This document shows positions 31,841 to 39,484 of a stretch of 64,000 nt of DNA, piece after piece. The position numbers were made by a program, and so were the translations under genes. The notes below the pieces were generated by a model. It was not told where the DNA came from. It did no database searches and saw only the letters and a list, made by a program, of their open reading frames with translations. Within the stretch, counting starts at the first letter, position 1. Each line of letters opens with the position of its first letter. The stretch is from Azospirillaceae bacterium (GTDB lineage Bacteria > Pseudomonadota > Alphaproteobacteria > Azospirillales > Azospirillaceae), in NCBI GenBank assembly GCA_035645145.1, contig DASQNC010000007.1:1-64000 (forward strand). Reading direction: 5' to 3'.

Positions 31841-33076
31841 ATGCCCCTCCAGCGCCGAGATCAGGCCAGGGTCCTTATCTACAGCCATGACACGTTCGGG
31901 CTGGGCCACCTTCGCCGCTGCCGCGCCATCGCCCACGCGTTGGTGCAGAACAACAAGGGCTTGTCGGTTCTAATACTTTCAGGCTCACCCATCATCGGTA
32001 GCTTTGATTTTCCATCGCGCGTGGATTTCGTCCGCGTCCCCGGCGTCATCAAATTGCGGAACGGCGAATACACGTCCTTGAACCTGCATGTGGACACCGA
32101 GCAGACGCTCGCCATCCGGGCATCGATCATGCGGCACACTGCCGACATCTTCGATCCGGACCTGTTCATCGTGGACAAGGAGCCGCTTGGTCTGCGGGGC
32201 GAACTCGAGGACACGTTGACCCTTCTCAAGAACCGGGGCACCCCGATCGTACTCGGGCTGCGCGACGTCCTGGACGACCCGGACCTGCTGGCGCCGGAAT
32301 GGCAGCGCAAGAACGTGCTGCCGGCGCTGGAACGGTTCTACGACGAGCTGTGGGTCTACGGCCTTCCACAGGTCTGCGATCCGCTGGCGGGGATTGCACT
32401 GCCCCGGCCCGTGCGCCGGCGCATGGTGTACACCGGCTATCTCCGGCGCGAGATGCCCGCGAGCGTTCCCCCCCAGCCCGAGGGGACGGACGATCCCTAC
32501 ATCCTGGTCACGCCCGGCGGGGGCGGCGACGGCGAGGCCATGGTCGATTGGGTGCTGCGGGCCTACGAGTCGGACCGGGATCTGCCCTGCCGCGCGCTGA
32601 TCGTTTTGGGCCCGTTCATGCACACCGAGGCGCAGGCCGAATTCATCGCCCGGGCCGCCGGGCAGCCGAAGGTGGAGGTCGTCACCTTCGACGCCAAGAT
32701 GGAACGCCTGATGCGGGGTGCCGTGGGCGTGGTCGCCATGGGCGGCTACAACACGTTCTGCGAAATCCTGTCCTTCGACAAACCGGCGCTGATCGTCCCA
32801 CGGACCATGCCGCGCATGGAGCAGTTCATCCGCGCCAGCCGGGCCAGGGATCTCGGTCTGATGGACATGCTGGCCGACGACGGGGTACGGGCGCCCGAGG
32901 TCATGGCCGCCGCCCTGCGCCGCCTGCCGCATCGGGCGCCGCCGTCGCGCGTGGTGATGCCGGGCCTGCTGGCCGGGGTCGAGAACGTGCAGTGGTTGGC
33001 CGAGCGCTGGCTCCAACCGGGACTCGGGCGCCGGCCCTTGACCATCGCCGTGCGCCGCCAGGGCACCGTCGTCTGA
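31841..33076 (+). CDS. Glycosyltransferase, MurG-like GT-B family
   Basis: The 411-residue protein has the N-terminal VLIYSHDTFGLGHLRRCRAIAHAL loop (described by its GLGHLRR core), a middle LRDVLDDP segment, and the C-terminal donor-site elements YILVTPGGGGDGEAMVDW and VVAMGGYNTFCEILSFDKPALIVPR. These match the GT28/MurG type and the paralogue at 17614-18768. No signal or membrane helix; it should work at the cytoplasmic face of the inner membrane. ATG at 31841 opens the plus-strand operon of three glycosyltransferases and a phosphatase. About 190 bp with an AT-rich core separate it from the divergent ABC gene, likely a shared promoter region. Confidence 0.85.
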   Translation: MPLQRRDQARVLIYSHDTFGLGHLRRCRAIAHALVQNNKGLSVLILSGSPIIGSFDFPSRVDFVRVPGVIKLRNGEYTSLNLHVDTEQTLAIRASIMRHTADIFDPDLFIVDKEPLGLRGELEDTLTLLKNRGTPIVLGLRDVLDDPDLLAPEWQRKNVLPALERFYDELWVYGLPQVCDPLAGIALPRPVRRRMVYTGYLRREMPASVPPQPEGTDDPYILVTPGGGGDGEAMVDWVLRAYESDRDLPCRALIVLGPFMHTEAQAEFIARAAGQPKVEVVTFDAKMERLMRGAVGVVAMGGYNTFCEILSFDKPALIVPRTMPRMEQFIRASRARDLGLMDMLADDGVRAPEVMAAALRRLPHRAPPSRVVMPGLLAGVENVQWLAERWLQPGLGRRPLTIAVRRQGTVV

Positions 33077-33087
33077 CCGGCGTGCCC

Positions 33088-34374
33088 ATGCCACGGACCG
33101 CCGTCGTCGTGAAAGGCTATCCGCGCCTGTCGGAGACCTTCATCGCACAGGAGATCCTGGGGCTCGAGCGCCAGGGCCTCGACCAGGTGATCGTCTCGCT
33201 GCGGCATCCGACCGACAAGGCCGTGCATGCGATGCACCGCGAAATCCGGGCACCGGTCCTGTACCTGCCCGAATACCTGTACCGGGAACCGTTGCGGGTT
33301 CTGCGCGGCGTAATCCGTGCCACGCGCCTGGCCGGTTTCCGGCGGGCGGCCGTCCTGTGGCTGCGTGATCTCCTCCGCGACCGGACCGCCAACCGCAGCC
33401 GTCGCTTCGGCCAGGCCTGCGTGCTGGCGGCGGAACTGCCGGCGGATGTGGAGCGGCTGCACGCCCATTTCCTGCACACGCCGGCCAGCGTTGCCCGCTA
33501 TGCCGCCGTCATGCGCGGCCTGCCCTGGAGCTTTTCCGCCCACGCCAAGGACATCTGGACCACACCCGACTGGGAAAAGCGCGAAAAGCTGGCCGATGCC
33601 GCCTGGGGCGTGACCTGCACCGCGTCCGGTGCCGTCCACTTGAACGGCCTCGCCCCGGCCGGCGCCCCCGATCCCGTTCGGCTGGTCTATCACGGGCTGG
33701 ACCTGGGCCGGTTCCCGGTCCCGCCGGCCCGGTCCCCCCGCAACGGCCGCGATCCGGGCGATCCGGTGCGCATCCTGTCGGTCGGGCGCGGCGTGGAAAA
33801 GAAGGGGTTCGACACGGCGGTCGAGGCCCTGGCCGCACTCCCTCCGGACCTCGCCTGGCGCTGGACGCATGTGGGCGGGGGCGGGCTGATCCCGGCCCTG
33901 AAGGCGCTGGCCGCCGCGCGCGGGGTGGCCGACCGGATCGAGTGGCGCGGCGCCCGCGCGCAGGACGAGGTGATCGCCGCCTATGCCGAGGCCGACATCT
34001 TCGTCCTGCCCAGCCGGGTTGCCGCCGATGGTGACCGCGACGGGCTGCCCAATGTCCTGATGGAGGCCCAGGCCATGGGTGTCGCCTGCATCGCCACGCC
34101 GGTGTCCGGGATCCCCGAACTGATCCTGGACGGCGAGACCGGCGTGTTGGTCCCGCCGGGCGACCCGGCCGCCCTGGCCGGTGCCATCGCGGCCCTTGCC
34201 CGCGACCCGGTCCGCCGCGCGGCCCTGGCCGATGCCGGCCGCGCCCGCGTGCAGGCCCATTTCACGTTCGACGGCGGGCTCGCGCTTTTGGCGGCGCGGT
34301 TCGGGATCGGCGATCCCCCGGCGGTCGGTGCTCCGGCATTCGGGGCCCGCGTCCCGCGACATGCCCGCGGATAG
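33088..34374 (+). CDS. GT4-family glycosyltransferase
   Basis: The 428-residue GT-B protein begins MPRTAVVVKGYPRLSETFIAQEI, an N-terminus common in exopolysaccharide/capsule GT4 enzymes. The acceptor-side DVERLHAHFLHTPASVARYA and SFSAHAKDIW segments follow. The C-terminal retaining-transferase signature is EADIFVLPSRVAADGDRDGLPNVLMEAQAMGVACIAT (described by its E-x7-E core), then GIPELILDGETGVLVPPGD. It transfers a sugar from a nucleotide donor with retention of configuration; the sugar is unknown. ATG at 33088 is used; a GTG two codons earlier is possible. It lies 11 bp after the previous gene and overlaps the next by 14 bp. Confidence 0.9.
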   Translation: MPRTAVVVKGYPRLSETFIAQEILGLERQGLDQVIVSLRHPTDKAVHAMHREIRAPVLYLPEYLYREPLRVLRGVIRATRLAGFRRAAVLWLRDLLRDRTANRSRRFGQACVLAAELPADVERLHAHFLHTPASVARYAAVMRGLPWSFSAHAKDIWTTPDWEKREKLADAAWGVTCTASGAVHLNGLAPAGAPDPVRLVYHGLDLGRFPVPPARSPRNGRDPGDPVRILSVGRGVEKKGFDTAVEALAALPPDLAWRWTHVGGGGLIPALKALAAARGVADRIEWRGARAQDEVIAAYAEADIFVLPSRVAADGDRDGLPNVLMEAQAMGVACIATPVSGIPELILDGETGVLVPPGDPAALAGAIAALARDPVRRAALADAGRARVQAHFTFDGGLALLAARFGIGDPPAVGAPAFGARVPRHARG

Positions 34375-35512
34375 GTCCGGTTCCGTGCGGATCGCCTTCT
34401 ACGCACCGCTCAAGGCACCCACCCACCCCGTTCCGTCGGGCGACCGGCGGATGGCACAGATGCTGATGGCGGCCCTGCGGGCGGCCGGCCACCGGGTGGA
34501 TCCGGCCTGCGCGCTCCGGACGCTGGACCATGGCAAGGTCGCGGGCCGGCAGGCCCGGCTGCGCGATCTCGGCCGGCGGGCGGCCCGGCTGCTGGTCCGG
34601 CGCTGGCGGGATGCACCGCCCGACCTGTGGTTCACCTACCACCTCTACCACAAGGCGCCGGATTGGACGGGACCGGCGGTGGCCGACGCCCTCGGCATCC
34701 CCTATGTCGTGGCCGAGGCGTCGCACGCCCCCAAGCAGGCCCATGGCCCCTGGGCCGAGGGCCACGCGGCGGCGGAGGCCGCGATCCGCCGTGCCGACCG
34801 GGTGCTGGCGATCACGGCCGCCGACACCGGGTGCCTGGCCCGGATCGTGGCCCCGGACCGGCTGGTGCGGCTGGCGCCCTTCCTCGATCCCGCGCCCTTT
34901 TCCGCGGCCGCGGCCGAACGCCCCGCCCACCGGGCCGCCTTGGCCGCCCGCTTGGGTTTGCCGGCGGACGAGCCGTGGCTCGTGGCGGTCGGGATGATGC
35001 GCGACGGCGACAAATCGCGGAGCTGGCACCTGCTGGCCCGTGCCCTGGAACGCCTGCGGCCCATCCCCTGGCGCCTGCTGGCGGTGGGCGACGGGCCGCG
35101 GCGCGACGACATCGAGGCCGCCTTTGCTCATCTCGATCCCGGTCGCGTCCGCTTCCTCGGCGGGTTGGCGCCGCCGGACCTCGCCGCCTGCTGCGCCGCA
35201 TGCGACCTGATGGTGTGGCCTGCCGTGAACGAGGCGTACGGCATGGCGCTGCTGGAGGGCCAGGCGGCCGGGCTGCCGGTGGTGGCGGGCCGCACCGGCG
35301 GTGTGCCCGACGTGGTGGCCGACGGGGTGACCGGTCTGCTGCCGCCGGTGGGCGATGCCGATGCGTTCGCCGCGGCCATGGCGGAGTTGTTGCGCGATCC
35401 CGTCCGCCGTGCCGCCATGTCGGCCGCGGCCCGGACCAGGATCGCCGATGTGCACGGGTTCGGGCGCGCCGTTTCGGTCCTGGATGCGGTCGTGCGGGAG
35501 GTGTGTGGATGA
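34361..35512 (+). CDS. GT4-family glycosyltransferase
   Basis: The 383-residue protein begins VRIAFYAPLKAPTHPVPSGDRRMAQML after a short leader. It has a LWFTYHLYHKAPDWTGPAVA segment and the GT4 donor site LMVWPAVNEAYGMALLEGQAAGLPVVA, with GGVPDVVADGVTGLLPPVGD after it. Either ATG 34361 (overlapping the previous gene by 14 bp) or GTG 34385 could start it; the longer form is listed because the overlap fits the tight operon. It should add one residue to the same glycan as its neighbours. The sugar donor is unknown. Confidence 0.88.
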   Translation: MPADRSGSVRIAFYAPLKAPTHPVPSGDRRMAQMLMAALRAAGHRVDPACALRTLDHGKVAGRQARLRDLGRRAARLLVRRWRDAPPDLWFTYHLYHKAPDWTGPAVADALGIPYVVAEASHAPKQAHGPWAEGHAAAEAAIRRADRVLAITAADTGCLARIVAPDRLVRLAPFLDPAPFSAAAAERPAHRAALAARLGLPADEPWLVAVGMMRDGDKSRSWHLLARALERLRPIPWRLLAVGDGPRRDDIEAAFAHLDPGRVRFLGGLAPPDLAACCAACDLMVWPAVNEAYGMALLEGQAAGLPVVAGRTGGVPDVVADGVTGLLPPVGDADAFAAAMAELLRDPVRRAAMSAAARTRIADVHGFGRAVSVLDAVVREVCG

Positions 35513-36108
35513 TCGAACTGATCCTGGTTCGCCATGGACCGACCGCGTGGAACCGCGACGGCCTGGTCCAGGGGCGCACCGACGTGCCCCTGTCCGACGA
35601 GGGGCGGGCGGAGGTGTCGCGCTGGCGTTTGCGCGAAGCCTGGGGCGGTCACGTCTGGTGGTCGAGTCCCCTGTCCCGCGCGCGGGAGACGGCGGAAATC
35701 CTGGGCCTCTCGCCCGTCGTGGATCCGCGGCTGGCGGAGATGGACTGGGGCCCCTGGGAGGGGCGCCGGCTGGACGATCTGCGGGCGGAACTGGGCGACC
35801 TCATGCGCGCGTGGGAGGCCAAGGGCCTGGACTTCCGGGCGCCGGGGGGCGAGTCGCCCCGCGACGTGCAGGCCCGTCTCAAAGCGTTGTTCGCCGAGAT
35901 GGCGGCGGCCGGCCATCCGGCGGGGGCCGTGTGCCACCGCGGCGTGATCCGCGCCGCCTATGCGTGGGCGGTGGGTTGGGACATGACGGGCAAGCCGCCC
36001 CACAAGCTGAAGGACGGCTGCGCCCACCGCTTCGCCCTGGCACTGGATGGCCGGCCGGAAATCCTGGAATTGAACGTGGCGCTGGCGGAGGATCGGATCG
36101 CGGGGTGA
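35509..36108 (+). CDS. Histidine phosphatase-superfamily protein (phosphoglycerate mutase-like)
   Basis: The 199-residue protein has the catalytic LVRHGPTAWN motif, then GRTDVPLSDEGRAEV, SSPLSRARETAEIL, and the second catalytic His in GAVCHRGVIRAAY. This is the GpmB/CobC-like phosphatase group, not glycolytic mutase. The ATG overlaps the TGA of the preceding glycosyltransferase (ATGA). That coupling suggests a role in the same pathway, for instance dephosphorylating a sugar-phosphate or sugar-lipid intermediate. This is inference; the substrate is not recognisable. Confidence 0.88.
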   Translation: MIELILVRHGPTAWNRDGLVQGRTDVPLSDEGRAEVSRWRLREAWGGHVWWSSPLSRARETAEILGLSPVVDPRLAEMDWGPWEGRRLDDLRAELGDLMRAWEAKGLDFRAPGGESPRDVQARLKALFAEMAAAGHPAGAVCHRGVIRAAYAWAVGWDMTGKPPHKLKDGCAHRFALALDGRPEILELNVALAEDRIAG

Positions 36109-36112
36109 TGGC

Positions 36113-37558
36113 TCACCCCAACCGGCGCAGCAGGCGCACCAGCGCCCGCGTCCGCGGCCCGAACAGCTTCGGCGCATAGAACTGGCCGGCGGCACTTTTG
36201 GACGCCTCGCCCAGGGTGGGGTAGGGGGCGATCATCGTGGCCAGCGCACCGACCTTCAGGCCCGCGTGGATCGCCAGGGCCCAGGTCTGGATCAGCTCGC
36301 CCGCGTGCGGGCCGACGATGGTGGCGCCCAGGATGCGGCCGTTGCGGCGCACGACCGCCTTGACGAAGCCCCCCGTGGTCCCTTCGGTCCGGGCGCGGTC
36401 GTTGTCGGCGAACGGCCAGCGCAGCACCTCGACATCGCGGTGGCGCTCGCGCGCCTGCGCTTCGGTCAGGCCGACATTGGCCAGCTCCGGGTCGGTGTAG
36501 GTGACCCACGGCAGGGCGGTGTAGTCCACCTTCGACGGCAGGCGGAACAGGGCGTTGCGGAGGACGATGCCGGCGTGGTGGCCCGCGACATGGGTGAACT
36601 GCGGCCCGCCCGCGGCGTCGCCGATGGCGAAGACCCGTGGATTGGTGGTGCGCAGCCGGGCGTCCACCTTCACCCCGTGGGGACCCGCCTCGATTCCAGC
36701 GGCAGCCAGATCCAGGGTGTGGATGTCGGGCGTGCGCCCGACCGCAACCAGGATGTCGGTGCCGGTCACGACCTGCTCCACCCCGCCCGCGGACACGGTG
36801 ACGGCGACGCCCCCGCCCCCGCCACTGCCTCCCCGGCCGTCGCCGGCGGCCACGCGCACCACGTCCGTCCCCTCGCGCAGGTCCACGCCCTCGGCGCGCA
36901 GCCGGTCGCGCAGGAGGGCCACCGGCTCGGGGTCGTCCTTGGGCAGGATCGTGCCGCGTTCCAGCAGCGTCACGCGGCTGCCGAGGCGCCGGTGGGCCTG
37001 CGCCATCTCGCACCCGATGGGGCCGCCGCCGATGACGATCAGGTGGTCCGGCGCCGTGGTCCGGGCGAACACCGTCTCGTTGGTCAGATAGGGGACGGAG
37101 TCGAGTCCGGGGATGGGCGGCACGAAGGGGCGGGACCCGGTGGCGATCACGAACCGGCGGGCGGCCACCGCATGGCCGTCCGCGGTTTCCACCCGGTCGG
37201 GCCCGGTGAAGCGGGCGGCGCTGCGCAGCACCCGTACGCCCAGGCCCTCGAACCGCGCTTGGCTGTCATGGGGGGCGATGGCCGCGATGGCACCATGGAC
37301 ATGGCGGTGGACGGCCGCGAAGTCCACCGCACCGTCCCCGTCCGCGCGTACGCCGAAGCGTACGGCCTCGCGCACCGCCTGTGCGGCCCTGGCCGCCGCC
37401 AACAGCGCCTTGGACGGAACGCATCCGGTGTTCAGGCACTCCCCGCCCATCCGGCCACGTTCGATCAGCACGACGTCGGCGCCCATCTGCGCCGCACCCG
37501 CGGCGACCGACAGGCCCGCCGACCCGCCGCCGATCACGCACAGGTCAGCCCGGATCAA
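36113..37558 (-). CDS. FAD-dependent pyridine nucleotide-disulfide oxidoreductase (mercuric reductase/LpdA-like)
   Basis: The 481-residue flavoprotein carries DLCVIGGGSAGLSVAAGAAQ (FAD), the redox-active disulfide CLNTGCVPSKALL, VIGGGPIGCEMAQAHRRLGS (NAD(P)H), the second FAD contact RVFAIGDAAGGPQFTHVAG and a C-terminal dimerisation domain. No N-terminal heavy-metal-binding domain and no C-terminal Cys pair of true MerA are present. It is therefore more likely a dihydrolipoamide-dehydrogenase-like reductase of unknown acceptor. A loop of five glycines (GGSGGGGG) lies in the NADH domain. The start is a TTG at 37556-37558 overlapping the stop of the TVP38 gene (TTGA); no better start fits the conserved beginning. 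Confidence 0.88.
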   Translation of the reverse strand: MIRADLCVIGGGSAGLSVAAGAAQMGADVVLIERGRMGGECLNTGCVPSKALLAAARAAQAVREAVRFGVRADGDGAVDFAAVHRHVHGAIAAIAPHDSQARFEGLGVRVLRSAARFTGPDRVETADGHAVAARRFVIATGSRPFVPPIPGLDSVPYLTNETVFARTTAPDHLIVIGGGPIGCEMAQAHRRLGSRVTLLERGTILPKDDPEPVALLRDRLRAEGVDLREGTDVVRVAAGDGRGGSGGGGGVAVTVSAGGVEQVVTGTDILVAVGRTPDIHTLDLAAAGIEAGPHGVKVDARLRTTNPRVFAIGDAAGGPQFTHVAGHHAGIVLRNALFRLPSKVDYTALPWVTYTDPELANVGLTEAQARERHRDVEVLRWPFADNDRARTEGTTGGFVKAVVRRNGRILGATIVGPHAGELIQTWALAIHAGLKVGALATMIAPYPTLGEASKSAAGQFYAPKLFGPRTRALVRLLRRLG

Positions 37559-38325
37559 TGCCGATCCCCTTTCCAGTAGCGATAGGCGACCGGGAGCAGC
37601 GACAACGCGGCCAAGCCCAGCAGCGGCAGCAGGACCGACGGTTGCAGGATCAGGCCCAGATCCGGCTTGCGCCCCGCATCCAGGACCGCGCCCAACCCGT
37701 TGCCCACCGACGCGTACACCAGCGCCCCCGGAATGATGCCGAGGAAGGTGGCCACGACGTAGGTGCGCAACGGCACACCCAGCAGCGCCGGGATCAGGTT
37801 CACCAGCCAGAAGGGCAGGATCGGCAGCAGCCGCAGCACCAGCATGTAGCTGAACGCGTCCTTCCGGAATCCGTCCTCGAACTTCCGGACCCGTGGACCG
37901 GCCCAGCGGGCGAGCGTGTCGCGCAGCGCCGTCCGGGCCGCCAGGAAGAGGAGCATCGCCCCGATCGCGGCGCCGACGACGGCATAGGCGGCCCCTGCCA
38001 GCATGCCGAACAGGAAACCGCCGGTCAGGCTGGCGAACACGCCGACCGGCAGGCCGAGCGCCGCGACCGTGACATAGGCGGCGATGAAGGCCGCGGGCGC
38101 CAGCACGGGGTTGGCCTGGGTGAACGCCTGCAGCGCCTGCCGGTGCCGGGCGAGCGATTCGAGGTCCAGATGCCGGTGCAGGCCCAGCGCATAGGCCGTG
38201 ACCGCGGCCGCCACGATCAGGCCGAACGGAAGCAGGCGCACCCACAAGGGGCGCTCCTGCGCTGTGCCCGGTTCCGGACCCTCCGGCCGGCGGCCTGTGC
38301 GATTGCGCGACGAAGCCAAACTCAT
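37555..38325 (-). CDS. TVP38/TMEM64 (DedA-like) inner-membrane protein
   Basis: The 256-residue protein has about five hydrophobic segments and the VTT/SNARE-associated landmarks FASLTGGFLFGMLAGAAYAVVGAAIGA, a FRKDAFSYMLVLRLLPILPFWLVNLIPALLG core (F-x-x-L-R-L-x-P-x-x-P), and TFLGIIPGALVYAS. Homologues are membrane proteins linked to lipid transport or redox stress; in many proteobacteria they sit next to a mercuric-reductase-like flavoprotein, as here. The two genes overlap (TTGA), so they form an operon with this gene first. Confidence 0.9.
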   Translation of the reverse strand: MSLASSRNRTGRRPEGPEPGTAQERPLWVRLLPFGLIVAAAVTAYALGLHRHLDLESLARHRQALQAFTQANPVLAPAAFIAAYVTVAALGLPVGVFASLTGGFLFGMLAGAAYAVVGAAIGAMLLFLAARTALRDTLARWAGPRVRKFEDGFRKDAFSYMLVLRLLPILPFWLVNLIPALLGVPLRTYVVATFLGIIPGALVYASVGNGLGAVLDAGRKPDLGLILQPSVLLPLLGLAALSLLPVAYRYWKGDRH

Positions 38326-38471
38326 TCCCTATCCTTGCGATTCCGCCTCTCCCCCCGTATGAACGGATCGAAGCGGCGAACAGCTAAGGCCCGTTGCACG
38401 TCCGGCGCCAGTCACCACAGCGTGAGATGGCCCGTTTCGGCGCGTCGGCCACGGCGGACGTGCGAGTGGAA

Positions 38472-38501
38472 TTGACTCGCTCGCCGGCCGGCGGCTATAA
38501 G
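38472..38501 (+). promoter_or_regulatory. Sigma70-type promoter for rpmH
   Basis: TTGACT (38472-38477), an 18-base spacer and TATAAG (38496-38501) lie about 50 bp before the rpmH start. A 12-bp palindrome ACGTTCGAACGT (38522-38533) follows in the leader. The hexamers are visible; activity is inferred. Confidence 0.65.
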
Positions 38502-38547
38502 CCGCGGCTCGTTTTGCCAGCACGTTCGAACGTTCGGAGCACCTCCC

Positions 38548-38682
38548 GTGAAGCGCACCTATCAGCCGTCCAAGCTCGTCCGCAAGCGGCGCCATGGCTT
38601 TCGCGCCCGCATGGAGACGGTCAGCGGCCGCAAGGTCCTGGCGCGTCGCCGCGCCAAGGGCCGCAAGCGCCTGAGCGCCTAA
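38548..38682 (+). CDS. rpmH: 50S ribosomal protein L34
   Basis: This 44-residue, strongly basic protein reads [17 protein letters not shown] followed by [20 protein letters not shown], the unmistakable L34 sequence. The start is GTG at 38548. It heads the rpmH-rnpA-yidD-yidC block and has a recognisable promoter about 50 bp upstream. rnpA begins 13 bp after its stop. Confidence 0.97.
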   Translation: MKRTYQPSKLVRKRRHGFRARMETVSGRKVLARRRAKGRKRLSA

Positions 38683-38695
38683 GGACAGGACTCCC

Positions 38696-39112
38696 GTGGC
38701 GCGCGGCCGCACCAAGCATCTGGTGGGCCGACTGAAGCGCCGGGCCGAGTTCCTGGCCGTCGCCGGTACCCACCGCAAACATGCCGCCCCGGGCCTGATC
38801 GTGCAGGTCCGGCGGCATGACGCGCGTCAGCATCCGGAGGAGGGTGGGCCGCGCCTGCGCGTCGGCTTCACCGCATCGAAGAAGGTCGGCAATTCCGTCG
38901 CCCGCAGCCGCGCGAAGCGCCGTCTGCGGGAAGTGGCGGTGCAGGTCCTGGTGCCGCACGCGCTCGATGGGCACGACTTCGTGCTGATCGCGCGGACGGA
39001 AACCCTGGTCCGTGACTTCGACGACCTCAAGGCCGACCTGTCGGCCGCCCTGAAACGGCTGAAGGTCTGGCGCGAGTCGGACGCGGTGCCTGCGGGGGGG
39101 GCGGCGGCATGA
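38696..39112 (+). CDS. rnpA: Ribonuclease P protein component
   Basis: The 138-residue basic protein has the RnpA start LVGRLKRRAEFLAV and the RNR-type core RLRVGFTASKKVGNSVARSRAKRRLREV. GHDFVLIARTETLVRDFDDLKADL follows. It assists the RNA subunit in trimming tRNA 5' ends. Start GTG at 38696. The C-terminus overlaps yidD by four bases. Confidence 0.95.
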   Translation: MARGRTKHLVGRLKRRAEFLAVAGTHRKHAAPGLIVQVRRHDARQHPEEGGPRLRVGFTASKKVGNSVARSRAKRRLREVAVQVLVPHALDGHDFVLIARTETLVRDFDDLKADLSAALKRLKVWRESDAVPAGGAAA

Positions 39113-39405
39113 GCCCGCTGGCCCATGTCCTGCGGGCGCTGGTCGTCGCGTACCGCTGGACCCTGTCGCCGGTCCTGGGGCGCAACTGCCGTTTCCACCC
39201 GACCTGTTCCCAATACGCCCTCGACGCTCTATCTAAGCACGGTGCCCTGAAGGGCGGCGTCCTTGCGGCGTGGCGCATCGTGCGCTGCAACCCGTGGGGC
39301 GGCATGGGGTACGACCCGGTGCCCGAGCCATCCCGAAGGCATGGCTGCCGCACCGCCGGATGCGACCACGCGGCGGGCGACGGCGGGCGGCCTGGACTGC
39401 TATAG
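39109..39405 (+). CDS. yidD: Membrane protein insertion efficiency factor YidD
   Basis: The 98-residue protein shows the YidD signature YRWTLSPVLGRNCRFHPTCSQYALDAL and AAWRIVRCNPWGGMGYDPVP, with the conserved cysteines. It is a small amphipathic protein helping YidC-dependent insertion. ATG overlaps the rnpA stop (ATGA). The tail after VPEP is unconserved. Confidence 0.95.
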   Translation: MSPLAHVLRALVVAYRWTLSPVLGRNCRFHPTCSQYALDALSKHGALKGGVLAAWRIVRCNPWGGMGYDPVPEPSRRHGCRTAGCDHAAGDGGRPGLL

Positions 39406-39484
39406 GGCGCCCGTTCCGACACAGGGTCCGGTTTTCCTTGGACCTCATTTCCCCAGAGTGATTGGCAGGATCGACCCCGAAGCC

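Noticed and set aside
36113-37558. Call as true mercuric reductase MerA
   Set aside because: No N-terminal heavy-metal-binding domain, no C-terminal Cys pair, and no other mer genes nearby.
37555-38245. Fusion of the flavoprotein frame with upstream sequence (710-codon frame to 38245)
   Set aside because: The upstream part is Arg/Gly-rich shadow of the TVP38 gene; the flavoprotein begins at TTG 37558.
38326-38547. Replication origin beside rpmH
   Set aside because: No cluster of DnaA-box-like sites and no dnaA gene is seen; the region shows only a promoter and a short palindrome.
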